Assembly (NCBI RefSeq): GCF_024198175.1
Contig: NZ_JAJVKV010000005.1
Span: forward strand, 248,001 to 312,000
DNA length: 64,000 nucleotides
Source of the DNA: Pyxidicoccus xibeiensis
GTDB lineage: Bacteria; Myxococcota; Myxococcia; Myxococcales; Myxococcaceae
Direction of reading: 5' to 3'
This document shows, in pieces, positions 9,375 through 18,208 of this stretch. The notes beneath the pieces were generated by a model, which was not told the origin of the DNA, did not search any database, and worked only from the letters and a program-made list of their open reading frames with translations. The position numbers were made by a program, and so were the translations under genes. The stretch's first letter is position 1; every line of letters begins with the position of its first letter.

Positions 9375-9660
9375 CCCGGAGCTGAGGCAGCCGGCCCGCT
9401 CCAGTGCATCAGAGCGGCCCGGTTCGGACGTCTCACGGAATGTGCGTGCGCATCACGCCGTGAGTCCCAGCCTCGTCCATTCGAAGAGTCGCTACGCGCA
9501 GGGGACCGACGCCAGGGGGAAGGGGAGGGTGAGGGCCCGGTAGTGGAACGGGCGGCCGGGCGTGTTCCCCGCCGAGCGAGCCGTCAGGGCACGGGCAGCC
9601 CGGCCGTCTTCACTGCGCGGGCGTTTTCGACGGAATGATCAGGGGGCGAAAAACGTATCC
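9375..9660. other. Non-coding stretch upstream of the tRNA promoter
   Basis: No reading frame with convincing codon bias or ribosome site is seen. It is bounded by the decayed fragment on the left and the tRNA promoter on the right. A short A-rich patch (GGCGAAAAACG) directly upstream of the -35 could be an UP-like element. Confidence 0.4.
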
Positions 9661-9687
9661 TTGACAGTGCCCGAGGCGGCTTATACA
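9661..9687 (+). promoter_or_regulatory. Sigma-70-type promoter for the tRNA-Val/tRNA-Asp unit
   Basis: A perfect -35 (TTGACA, 9661-9666) and near-consensus -10 (TATACA, 9682-9687) are separated by 15 bp. The predicted transcription start is about 25 bp before tRNA-Val. The spacer is slightly short; no other promoter of this quality was noticed in the window. Confidence 0.65.
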
Positions 9688-9721
9688 AGCCCGCCTCGTT
9701 GCAGCGCGGCGGACGCCTTCA

Positions 9722-9793
9722 GGGCGGATAGCTCAGCGGTAGAGCGTCGCCCTTACAAGGCGAGGGTCACAGGTTCAATCCCTGTTCCGCCCA
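9722..9793 (+). tRNA. tRNA-Val (anticodon TAC)
   Basis: The acceptor arm GGGCGGA (9722-9728) pairs with TCCGCCC (9786-9792). The D-arm has GCTCAGCGGTAGAGC, the anticodon loop is CTTACAA giving anticodon TAC, and the T-arm has GGTTCAATCC. CCA is not encoded. Confidence 0.95.
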
Positions 9794-9802
9794 AATGGTT
9801 GT

Positions 9803-9879
<77 letters not shown>

Positions 9880-9882
9880 ATA

Positions 9883-9923
9883 GAAGGGCCCGGAATCGCA
9901 AGGTTCCGGGCCCTTCGTCTTTT
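9883..9923 (+). terminator. Rho-independent terminator of the tRNA unit
   Basis: A perfect 13-bp stem (GAAGGGCCCGGAA at 9883-9895 with TTCCGGGCCCTTC at 9904-9916) is followed by GTCTTTT. It starts 4 nt after the tRNA-Asp CCA end. Confidence 0.9.
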
Positions 9924-10080
9924 CTGGCTCCACTTGGGAGTCAAATGGGAGTTGCGGCGAGGTCCTCAGCGGGCCACCCCGGAGGAGAGCTAGAAGCACG
10001 CAGCAAAGCTCATCTATCGCTTCCAGCTCCAGGGCGGCCCCATTCAGCCCTGCTGCTCCCGCCCGGGCACGTGAGGACGG

Positions 10081-10803
10081 ATGAGCCGTTTTTTCTGGAT
10101 GCGCGAGGACAAGGCTGCTGCGGCCCTCCACGGTGGGTCTTTTGACGCGTGGCACCCATGGAGGCTGCCCGGTGTGCGCTGTCCGACGTGCGGCGCTACG
10201 TGGAGCGACGTGGGGCACTACTATCCGAGCATCGACTTGTCGCACCTGGCGGAGCGGAAGTACTTCGAGAAGGCCAGGCCCGAGCCCTTCGCCGAGTTCG
10301 CGCGCCTGCGCGAGCTGTTACGCCCCTTGGCGCCTCCCCAGGCCGAACTGCCACCTGGTACGGGCTTCGGGCCAGTGACAGGCTCGGCCTCTGGGAGGTT
10401 TGGCCCCCTGGCGTGGGTAGGAGAGCTGAAACTCCTCGTGCGCCGGGAGGCGCTGGAGCGGCTTCAGGCAGAGGGCGTGAGAGGGCTGCTGGCCTGCCCG
10501 ACAGCCCTGCGCTTCCGGCGGAAGGACCCGCCGGAGTTGCTGGAGCTCCAGGTCGAGCCCCGCGGCCGGTTGCACCCGGACTGCATCCCCCCGGAGGTGC
10601 CTCCACCGTGCCCGACCTGTGGCCGGCACGCCTTCCGACGGCCCGACGAGCCCATCTTGGACGCAGCATCCCTACCCGCGGACCTGGACCTGTTCCGGGT
10701 GGGCAACTACGCAACGATGGTCATCTGCACCGAGCGCTTCATGGAAGCCGTCCACCGGCTGGACCTGGATGGCATCACCTACCGCGAGTTGCCTACGCGA
10801 TGA
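10081..10803 (+). CDS. SitI6-type double-CXXCG motif immunity protein
   Basis: A 240-residue protein with two CXXCG zinc-ribbon-like motifs: RCPTCGATW near residue 38 and PCPTCGRHAF near residue 180. Between them is a conserved-looking core (FGPLAWVGELKLLVRREALERL). This is the layout of the Myxococcus double-CXXCG paralogous family, members of which (SitI6) protect a cell from the SitA lipoprotein toxin exchanged between outer membranes. The start ATG 10081 has AGGA upstream. No SitA-like lipoprotein toxin gene is found on either side, so this would be an orphan immunity gene. It begins about 160 bp after the tRNA-Asp terminator, a typical landing zone for acquired genes. Immunity in this locus is inferred. 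Confidence 0.75.
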   Translation: MSRFFWMREDKAAAALHGGSFDAWHPWRLPGVRCPTCGATWSDVGHYYPSIDLSHLAERKYFEKARPEPFAEFARLRELLRPLAPPQAELPPGTGFGPVTGSASGRFGPLAWVGELKLLVRREALERLQAEGVRGLLACPTALRFRRKDPPELLELQVEPRGRLHPDCIPPEVPPPCPTCGRHAFRRPDEPILDAASLPADLDLFRVGNYATMVICTERFMEAVHRLDLDGITYRELPTR

Positions 10804-10894
10804 GCGGGTCAAAGGCCACTGGCCTGCACGGCCGTCACCGCAGCCGAAGCCCAAAACACTGGTGTCGACACCACCGCGGAGCTAATCCCGTCTC

Positions 10895-11299
10895 ATGACT
10901 CGTCACGCCTGGTTGGGACTGACGCTCTTGGCCGCCTGCGCTCCGAACGACATCGCGCGGACGTCCTGTCAGAGCGTGATGATGGCCACGCACGAGCCGT
11001 GGGAGTGCACGCTCCGCGGTGAGCGCATCGGACGCGCGTCGTCGCTCGAGTTCGATACGGAGTCGAAGAACCACGTCGCCCAGGTGAAGTTCACCATGAA
11101 AGTCACCCAGGGGACGCTGCGGGTCGGTTACCGCGACCTAGACGGCGACAAGCAGCTCACCGTGACTCCGGCGTCGCCGGTATCGCTCGAGATGCAGACG
11201 CGCCTCCACCGCGAGCGCCGCTCGTTCACGCTGTATTTCGAGCCCCTCGGCGGGCCCGTGGAGGGATTGACGGGGACGGTCGACTACTCCACGCCGTGA
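10895..11299 (+). CDS. Hypothetical lipoprotein
   Basis: A 134-residue protein with a short lipoprotein signal, MTRHAWLGLTLLAAC. The mature domain looks like a small beta-sandwich (HVAQVKFTMKVTQGTLRVGY, then FTLYFEPLGGPVEGLTGTV). It carries a Cys pair (SCQSV and WECTL) near its start. No family is recognised. It is downstream of the immunity gene by about 90 bp on the same strand and convergent with the FN3 protein. Confidence 0.65.
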   Translation: MTRHAWLGLTLLAACAPNDIARTSCQSVMMATHEPWECTLRGERIGRASSLEFDTESKNHVAQVKFTMKVTQGTLRVGYRDLDGDKQLTVTPASPVSLEMQTRLHRERRSFTLYFEPLGGPVEGLTGTVDYSTP

Positions 11300-11335
11300 G
11301 GAAGTCGCGCGCGAGCCGGCGCCGGGGCCATTCCC

Positions 11336-13396
11336 TTACCGGTAGTCCACGTGCAGGGCCGGGGCGTAGTTGATGGAGCCGCCCGTCTGCTCGAGGCTGC
11401 AGTAGCTCGTGACCTGGTTCTGGTTGTCCCAGGTCTGCCCGCCCCAGCTCGGCACGCGATCCGTGATGGGGGACTGCCCCACGTAGAGGCCGTTCGAGGG
11501 CCAGGTCCCGCTCGCCCAGTTCTTCACGACGGTCGTCACGTCCCAGGCCTGCGCGCCGCCGGCCGTCGGCGCCGGCAGCCACCACGAGCCCGCCGTGTAG
11601 ACCTGCGGCAGCGTGTTGAAGGTCACCGTGGATGGGCTCCAGGGCCCGGCGAGCGCCCGGACCAGATAGCGCGCGTCGGATACAGGGTGTGGGGCGAGGC
11701 CGCAGGGGTACATCACGAGCGCCGCCACGAGCACGTTCCTCCCCGAGAGCGCCGCCGTGTCGAACCGGAGCGCCGAGCCACCACAGTTGTGGAAGAGGGC
11801 CTGCCCGCCCGGGCCGATGGTCCAGGTGAAGTAGCAGCCCACATCATTCGGTCCGGAGGGGAGGGTCACGTTCTGGTTGGCGAGCAGCGCGGTGCTCTCC
11901 ATCACGGTGGCGTCACCGGTCGTGCGCAGCACGGCGCGGCTCGCGGTGGTGAACGAGACCCCGTTGGAGGGCGCGGAGCTCGTCGCCCCCTTCACCGCGC
12001 GCACTCGCATCCAATAGGCCGTCGCGGGCGTGAGGCCGCTCACGCTCGTCGCGGTCATGTTGGCGCCGAGGCGGAAGGCCTCGGTGAAGGGCCCCGCCGC
12101 CGCGGTGGCGTACTCCACGGAGTACCCCGTCTCGTCCTGGGCCACGTCCGTCCAGGCGAGGCTCACGCTCGTAGCGGAGGTGACCGTCGCGGTGAGCCCG
12201 GTGGGCGCGGCGACGATGACAGGCGACGACGTCGTCGCCGAGACTGTCGCCGTGTAGCCCGAGGGCGACCACGGCGGCCCGGAGGGCGCGGGGGCGAAGA
12301 GGGGGAGCGTGCGGAACCGGTAGTGGTAGGGGGTGCCCGGCGCGAGGCCCGTGTCATCCCACGTACCGTTGGGCGGCCCGCCGAAGATGAAGTTGCCGAA
12401 GCGGGCCACCTCGGCCCAGGGGCCGGTGGTGGACGGCGCGCGCTCGATTGCGACGCCGCCGCAGATGTTCCAGGTCCAGCCGAGCCGGATCGAGGTCTGC
12501 GACAGCACGGAAGCCGACGTGCCCTCCGTGGCCGGGCACAACGTGGCGACGACGATGGGGCCGTTGTAGACGGCGACCTGCACCCAGGCGGAGGCGCCCG
12601 CGGCACTCACGGCCCGCACGCGGTAGTTGTTCCAGGCGAAGACCGGGCTCTCGTGCACCCAGCCGGTCGAGCCCGCGGGGAGCGTGACGGTCGCGCCCCA
12701 GGAGATGACCTCGCCGGAGTGCTGCACCTCGTAGGCGGTCTCGTCGGTCGCGGCGTCGGTCCAGGCGAGCCGCGCCACGCTGGCGGAGCCAACCGCCTCC
12801 TGCACGCCGGTGAGGCCGGTCGGCGCGTTGGGTGGCGCCGCCGCGGCCGTGCTCACACTCACGACGGAGGTGAACGCCGACGCGCCGGCGCCATTCACCG
12901 CGCGCACCCGGTAGAAGTAGGTGCTCCCGGTGGCGAGGCCCATATCGCCGTAGCCCAAGGCCGAGGCAGGGGGGCTCGCGACGAGCGCGAAGGGCCCGTC
13001 GCTCGCAACGGAACGCTCGACCTCGAAGCCGGTGAAGGTTCCGGACGGCGGCATCCAGGTGAGCTCCACGCCCTGGGAGCTCGTGGCCCGCGCGACGAGG
13101 TTCGTGGGCGCGGATGGCGCTGCCACGCCGCCGTCGGCTTCTCCGCCACCGTCGGCTCCTCCGCCGCCGTCGGTTCCTCCGCCGCCGTCGGCTTCTCCGC
13201 CACCGTCGGATCCTCCGCCACCCCCATCGTTGCCAACGACTGCTCCACCACCGTCTCCTGCGTCCCCGGCGGCTCCTTGTCCGCCGTCTGCTTCTCCATC
13301 GCCGGCCCCGTCGGTGGACCCGCCGCCGCACGCGGCAAGCGCCACGAGCGCGAACAGGAGGAGTGCACGGGAGGTGCGGGGCGAGGCGCGGGGCAT
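11336..13396 (-). CDS. FN3-repeat lipoprotein with C-terminal DNRLRE domain
   Basis: The chosen start is ATG 13396, with GGAG 5 nt upstream; an in-frame ATG at 13420 lacks a ribosome site. The product is about 686 residues. The lipoprotein signal ends LFALVALAAC. A Gly/Asp-rich low-complexity linker follows, encoded by an 18-bp minisatellite. Then come about four fibronectin type III repeats (motifs SAPTNLVARATSSQGVELTW, APTGLTATVTSATSVSLAWT). A C-terminal DNRLRE-type module has FDTAALSGRNVLVAALVMYP and WDVTTVVKNWASGTWPSNGL. It is likely a surface-anchored binding protein without an enzymatic domain. Confidence 0.8.
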   Translation of the reverse strand: MPRASPRTSRALLLFALVALAACGGGSTDGAGDGEADGGQGAAGDAGDGGGAVVGNDGGGGGSDGGGEADGGGGTDGGGGADGGGEADGGVAAPSAPTNLVARATSSQGVELTWMPPSGTFTGFEVERSVASDGPFALVASPPASALGYGDMGLATGSTYFYRVRAVNGAGASAFTSVVSVSTAAAAPPNAPTGLTGVQEAVGSASVARLAWTDAATDETAYEVQHSGEVISWGATVTLPAGSTGWVHESPVFAWNNYRVRAVSAAGASAWVQVAVYNGPIVVATLCPATEGTSASVLSQTSIRLGWTWNICGGVAIERAPSTTGPWAEVARFGNFIFGGPPNGTWDDTGLAPGTPYHYRFRTLPLFAPAPSGPPWSPSGYTATVSATTSSPVIVAAPTGLTATVTSATSVSLAWTDVAQDETGYSVEYATAAAGPFTEAFRLGANMTATSVSGLTPATAYWMRVRAVKGATSSAPSNGVSFTTASRAVLRTTGDATVMESTALLANQNVTLPSGPNDVGCYFTWTIGPGGQALFHNCGGSALRFDTAALSGRNVLVAALVMYPCGLAPHPVSDARYLVRALAGPWSPSTVTFNTLPQVYTAGSWWLPAPTAGGAQAWDVTTVVKNWASGTWPSNGLYVGQSPITDRVPSWGGQTWDNQNQVTSYCSLEQTGGSINYAPALHVDYR
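13125..13235 (-). repeat. 18-bp minisatellite encoding a Gly/Asp linker
   Basis: About five imperfect copies of an 18-bp unit (like CCGCCACCGTCGGCTCCT on +) encode six-residue GGGADG-type repeats just after the lipobox of the FN3 lipoprotein. The linker may be length-variable between strains. Confidence 0.7.
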
Positions 13397-13586
13397 GGAG
13401 ACTCCGGTTGAGAGGAACATCGAGGCCGACTATTCCCCTGGCCCGCGGCACGGGGGGAGGTGCACTGGCGACAAGTCGGTTGGGCCACCCCTGAGTGGGG
13501 GGTAGGAGGCTGGCTCACCTTCACTTCGAGCGAAGCGGCCGCCCGCGACGTATCCTGTGGCCACGCCGCCAGCGACCGGAGCAGCC

Positions 13587-15065
13587 GTGCCCCCCGGCAT
13601 CCCCACCATCACCCTTGACTCGCGCTCCAACCGTCCGGTCTACCTGCAGATTGCGCATGCGCTCATGTCCGAGATTCACCGCGGCCGGTTCCGGCCCGGC
13701 GACGCGCTCCCGGGCTACCGCACGCTCGCGCAGGAGCTGGGCGTGTCCCGCAACACGGTGATGGCCGCGTACCGCGAGCTCGCCGACGAGGGATGGCTGG
13801 TGGCGGCGCCGGGCGAGGGGAGCACCGTTGCACCCACGCCGCCGCGGCGCCTTCCGGGCGCCTCCGAGACTCCGCCCGGGCCCGCGGCGGAGCCCACGGG
13901 CGCCGGCATGGGCTTCGACCTCCGACGGCCCCCCGACGACCTCTCAGTGCCCGACGCCGCCCGCAATCTGCTGCGCGTCGCCACCGGCAACCCCGACCCG
14001 CGCCTCCTGCCTGGCGCCGCGCTCGCGCGGGCCTACCGCCGCGCGCTCACCGTGAACCCGCGCGGCACGCTCGCGGTGGACGACCCGCAGGGCCACCCCA
14101 CCCTGCGCGAGGCGCTCGCGCGCACGCTGCGCGCGGCCCGCGGCGTCGCAGCCGCGCCTGAGCGCCTGGTGGTCACCCGCGGCGGGCAGCTGCCGCTGGC
14201 CCTCGTTGCCCACGCCCTGCTCGGGCCAGGCGACGCGGTGGCGGTCGAGGCGCTCGGGGCTCGGGACGCGTGGGAGGCGTGCGCCCGCGCCGGAGCGCGC
14301 TGCCTGCCGGTGCCGGTGGACGCTCAGGGGCTCGACGTGGACACCCTCGAGCGGCTCCTCTCGACGGAGCGGCTGCGCGCGGTGCTCATCACCCCGGTGC
14401 GCCAGTACCCCTCGGTGGTCGCGCTCTCGCCGGAGCGCAGGTCGCGGCTGCTCGCCCTCGCGGAGCGCCACCGGTTCGCCGTGCTGGAGTCCGAGCACGA
14501 CGCCGAGTTCCAGTTCGAAGGCGCGCTGCCCCTGCCGCTCGCCGCGGAGGACCGCGCGGGCGTGGTGGTGCTGGTGGGCTCCCTCTCGAAAATCTTCAGC
14601 CCCGGGCTCCGCCTCGGCTTCGTCCACGCGCCCGCGCCCCTCGTGGCACAGCTGCGCTCCGCCCGCGACGCCCTCGACCGCCACGGTGACCCCGCGCTCG
14701 AGCGGGCGATGGCGGAGCTGCTCGAGGACGGCGAGATTGAGCGCCACCTCAACCGCATGCACCCCATCTACCGCCACCGCCGCGACGTGCTCGCGAACGC
14801 GCTCTCGGAGCACCTCGGCGCCGCGCTCACCTTCGCCCCGCCCACGGGCGGCCTCGCCCTGTGGGCCCGCACGCGAGAGGGGCTCGACGTGGACGCCTGG
14901 GCGCGGCGCGGCCTCGAGCGCGGGGTCGCCTTCCAGGCCGGCCGGCAGTTCGCCTTCGACGGCGGCGCCGTCCCGGGGCTGCGCATCGGGTTCTCCAACT
15001 ACGGCGACGCAGAGCTGGTCGAGGTCGCGCGGCGCATGGGCGAAGCCCTCCCGGAGGAGCGATGA
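13587..15065 (+). CDS. MocR-type regulator (GntR HTH plus PLP aminotransferase domain)
   Basis: The start is set at GTG 13587 (GGAG, 5 nt spacing); GTG 13557 is also possible. The product is about 492 residues. The N-terminal winged helix (PVYLQIAHALMSEIHRGRFR, LPGYRTLAQELGVSRNTVMA) is GntR-like. A linker then leads to a fold-type I aminotransferase domain with GNPDPRLLP, TRGGQLPLALVAHALL, VVALSPERR and the PLP lysine in SLSKIFSPGLRLGF (Lys335). MocR proteins sense PLP or amino compounds and usually control PLP or amino-acid genes. Here the only coupled gene is a Ser/Thr kinase whose ATG overlaps this stop as ATGA. Confidence 0.88.
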   Translation: MPPGIPTITLDSRSNRPVYLQIAHALMSEIHRGRFRPGDALPGYRTLAQELGVSRNTVMAAYRELADEGWLVAAPGEGSTVAPTPPRRLPGASETPPGPAAEPTGAGMGFDLRRPPDDLSVPDAARNLLRVATGNPDPRLLPGAALARAYRRALTVNPRGTLAVDDPQGHPTLREALARTLRAARGVAAAPERLVVTRGGQLPLALVAHALLGPGDAVAVEALGARDAWEACARAGARCLPVPVDAQGLDVDTLERLLSTERLRAVLITPVRQYPSVVALSPERRSRLLALAERHRFAVLESEHDAEFQFEGALPLPLAAEDRAGVVVLVGSLSKIFSPGLRLGFVHAPAPLVAQLRSARDALDRHGDPALERAMAELLEDGEIERHLNRMHPIYRHRRDVLANALSEHLGAALTFAPPTGGLALWARTREGLDVDAWARRGLERGVAFQAGRQFAFDGGAVPGLRIGFSNYGDAELVEVARRMGEALPEER

Positions 15066-18000
15066 CGGTGGAGTTGCAGCCGCTGGACGGGCGCGTCGTG
15101 CTCAAGGGACTGCTCGGGGAGGGCGGGATGGGCCACGTCCACCGCGCCTTTGACTCCACGCTCGAGCGCGCGGTGGCGGTGAAGTTCCTGCGCGGCGACG
15201 ACCCGCGCGAGACCGAGCGGCTCGTCCTCGAGGCGCGGCTGCAGGCGCGAGTGGAGCATGAGAACGTGGTCCGCGTGCACGCGGTCGGCTCGCTGGAGGG
15301 CCGCGCGTGCCTCGTGCTCCAGCTCGTCGAGGGGAAGACGCTCGCGGACCTCGCCGCGGGCCTCACGCTCGCCACCCGGGTCGAGCTGGTGCGCCAGGCG
15401 GCCCTCGGGCTCGACGCCGCCCACCGCCAGGGGCTCGTGCACCGCGACGTGAAGCCCGACAACGTGCTGGTGGAGGAGGGGCCGGGCGTGCCGCTGGCGA
15501 GGCTCGGTGACTTCGGCCTCGCCCGCGGCGAGGAGGGCGGGCTCTCCCACTCCGGCTTCCCGGCGGGCACGCTCGAGTACATGGCCCCCGAGCAGCTCGC
15601 CAGCGCGGGCCCGGTGGACTTCCGCGCCGACGTCTATGCGCTCGGCGCCACCCTCTACGCGGTGCTCGCCGGGCACCCGCCGTTCCACGGGCTCGCCGAG
15701 GCGACGGGGCGCTCCGAGCCAGCGGGCCTGCTGCGCCGCATCCTCGCCGATGAGCCGCCGGCCCTCGGCGCCGCGGTCCCCCGCGAGCTGGCGCTCGTGG
15801 CCGCGTGCGCGATGGCGAGGGAACCGGCCGCGCGCTACCCCTCGGCGCTCGCGTTCGCCGAGGACCTCGGCCGCTTCCAGCGCAGCGAGCCGGTGCTGGC
15901 GCGGCCGCCGACGCTCGCCTACCGCGCCACGAAGTGGGCGCGGCGCAACCCGGTGGCGGCGCGCGCGGCCGCCGTGGCGGCGGCGGCGGTGGTGCTCGGC
16001 GTGGCGTGGGCCGCGTTCGCCGAGCGGCGGGCGGGCCTGGACGCGCTCGAGGCCGCGCGGCTGGGCGCCGAGGCGCAGCGCATGGAGAGTGCGATGCGCA
16101 TCGCGCACCTGTCGCCCGCGCACGACCTCTCGCCGGTGTACGCGGCCATCCGCTCCACCGTGGACGAGCTGCGGCGCGCGGACGGCAGCGCCGGAGCGGC
16201 CGCGCGGGCCTTCGCCATCGGGCGCGGCCTCCAGCTCCTCCATGACGCCGACCCGGCCCGCGAGGCGCTCGAGCGGGCGTGGACGCTCGGGTTCCATCAC
16301 CCCGAGGCGGCGCTCGCGCTCGGCCTGCTGGACGGCGAGCGCTACGCGCGCGAGCGCGCGCAGCTCCCGCGCATCGACGACCCGAAGCGGAAGGAAGGCC
16401 GCATCGCCGCGCTCCGCGCGCGCTTCCGCGAGCCCGCCGTGGCGCGCCTGCGGCTCGTCCCCGCCGCGACCGACGCCGACCGCGACCTCCTCGAGGCCCG
16501 CATCGCGCTCGTGGAGGAGCGCCATGCCGACGCCGCCGCGCTCGCCCGGAGGGCGCGCGAGGCCGGGGCCGACCCGCTCGAGGCGAGCACCCTCGAGGGC
16601 GAGGCCTGGCTGCGCCGCTCCCTCGAGGTCTACGAGACGCGAGACCTTGACGGGACGCTCGCGCCCCTCGCCGAGGCCCTCCCGGCGCTCCGGCGCGCGG
16701 CCGAGATAGGACGCAGCGCCCCCCGGCCCCGCCTCCTGCTCGCCCAGGCGCTCTTGCACGAGGGCGTGGTCCGCCAGCAGCGCGAGCCGGTCCGCGCCGA
16801 CCGCTTCGAACCGGCGCTCGCGGTCCTCGCCGAGGGGCTCGCCCTGGACCCGAAGGACCCGGACCTGCTGGTCGCGCGCTCCGAGATTTTCGCGGAGAAG
16901 GGGCGCCTCGCACGCATGCTCGGCACCGACCCGGGCCCGGGCCTGCTCGCCGCGGTCACCTCCGCCGACGCCGCGACGCGGGCCGCGCCGGCGAACCGCT
17001 CCGCCTGGGAGCGGCTCGCCTGGGCTTGCCTCAATTACGCTCGAGAGCTGCGCGATGCCCGTTACGAGGTGGGCTGGGCCTGGGAGAAGGGCATCGCGGC
17101 GGCGACGCGCGCGGGCGAGCTCTCTCCCGAGTCGAGCATCCCGCCCTCGCTGCTCTCGCAGATGTACGCGGACCGCGCCGAGACCACCGGCATCCGCGGC
17201 GGCGACTCGACCGAGGACATCGAGGCGGCGCTCGTCGCGGCGCGCCGGGTGGCGGAGATTGGAGACCGCCCCATCGTGTCGCGCATCATGCTCTCCCAGG
17301 CCATACGCGAGGACGCCACCCGGCGCTGGTCGGCCGGCGAGGCGGCCGACGCGCGCTTCGCGGAGGCGGCCCGCATCATCGGCGAGGCCTTCTCGAGGGG
17401 CGAGGGCCAGTCGGCGACCGCCGGCTTCGGCGTGCAGATTGCGGTCCTCTGGGCCGAGTCCGTGCTCCTCGAGGGACGGGGGCCAGACGCCGCGCTGGCC
17501 GCGGTGGCTCCCTGGGCCGCGGCGCTGCGGACGCGCGTCGACACCGACATCATCGCCGCCGCCCAGCTCGCCGAGCTCGAGGTGCTCGACGTCCAGGCCG
17601 CGGTGCTGGCGGGACGGGACCCCGGGCCTGCGCTCGCCCGGGCCTGGCCGCTGCTCGAGAAGGTGGTGAAGGCCGGGGTCTACCCGGCGATGCGGGGCCG
17701 GATGGCGGAGGCCGAGCTGCACCGCGCGGCGTGGCTGGCCGGCCGCGGCCTCGACCCCCTCCCGGCCCTCACCGCCGCCGACCGGTACGCGCAGCTCATG
17801 AAGGCGGAGGATGCGAGCAGCCCCGACGGCTGGCGCCTCGAGACGGAGGTCGTGCTCGCGCGGCCCTCGCCGCTGGCGGCCGACCTCGCCCGGGCGCGTG
17901 CCGCCATCGACAAGTCCCTGACCTTCAGGCCGGAGGACCCGCGCCTCCTCGCCCTCCGCGGCCACGTGCTCGCCGCGTCGGGGGACCTCGCAGGCGCACG

Positions 18001-18076
18001 CGCCGCACTCGAGCAGGCCCGGACGCGGAACGGCCGGCTGGCGTGGGTCAAGTCGCTGCAGGCCAGGCTGCATTAG
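15062..18076 (+). CDS. Membrane Ser/Thr protein kinase with C-terminal TPR-like region
   Basis: The start ATG 15062 overlaps the MocR stop (ATGA). The product is 1004 residues. Kinase motifs: Gly-loop LGEGGMGHVHRAF (18-30), Lys41 in AVKFL, HRDVKPDN with catalytic Asp129, DFG with Asp150, then YMAPEQLA. All key residues are intact. A basic segment and one membrane span (RAAAVAAAAVVLGVAWAAF, about 300-320) follow. The remaining 680 residues are Ala/Glu/Arg-rich helical repeats consistent with TPR. The domain order is that of myxobacterial PknB-type receptors, with the kinase cytoplasmic. Translational coupling suggests the kinase and MocR regulator act in one pathway; that is inference. Confidence 0.9.
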   Translation: MTVELQPLDGRVVLKGLLGEGGMGHVHRAFDSTLERAVAVKFLRGDDPRETERLVLEARLQARVEHENVVRVHAVGSLEGRACLVLQLVEGKTLADLAAGLTLATRVELVRQAALGLDAAHRQGLVHRDVKPDNVLVEEGPGVPLARLGDFGLARGEEGGLSHSGFPAGTLEYMAPEQLASAGPVDFRADVYALGATLYAVLAGHPPFHGLAEATGRSEPAGLLRRILADEPPALGAAVPRELALVAACAMAREPAARYPSALAFAEDLGRFQRSEPVLARPPTLAYRATKWARRNPVAARAAAVAAAAVVLGVAWAAFAERRAGLDALEAARLGAEAQRMESAMRIAHLSPAHDLSPVYAAIRSTVDELRRADGSAGAAARAFAIGRGLQLLHDADPAREALERAWTLGFHHPEAALALGLLDGERYARERAQLPRIDDPKRKEGRIAALRARFREPAVARLRLVPAATDADRDLLEARIALVEERHADAAALARRAREAGADPLEASTLEGEAWLRRSLEVYETRDLDGTLAPLAEALPALRRAAEIGRSAPRPRLLLAQALLHEGVVRQQREPVRADRFEPALAVLAEGLALDPKDPDLLVARSEIFAEKGRLARMLGTDPGPGLLAAVTSADAATRAAPANRSAWERLAWACLNYARELRDARYEVGWAWEKGIAAATRAGELSPESSIPPSLLSQMYADRAETTGIRGGDSTEDIEAALVAARRVAEIGDRPIVSRIMLSQAIREDATRRWSAGEAADARFAEAARIIGEAFSRGEGQSATAGFGVQIAVLWAESVLLEGRGPDAALAAVAPWAAALRTRVDTDIIAAAQLAELEVLDVQAAVLAGRDPGPALARAWPLLEKVVKAGVYPAMRGRMAEAELHRAAWLAGRGLDPLPALTAADRYAQLMKAEDASSPDGWRLETEVVLARPSPLAADLARARAAIDKSLTFRPEDPRLLALRGHVLAASGDLAGARAALEQARTRNGRLAWVKSLQARLH

Positions 18077-18208
18077 CGCGCCTCGGGGGGCCTCAGCGCA
18101 GGGCCGATGGCGAAATGCCAGTGGTGACGTTCGATGCCCGCGGCGTATTGGAGGAGTACCCGTCGGTTTTGCTAAGTCGGGACGGAACGCTTCAGGGGGC
18201 CGAAGACC

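Noticed and set aside
13110..13240. Possible CRISPR-like array
   Set aside because: Units are contiguous 18-bp minisatellite repeats without spacers, inside a coding region and in frame.
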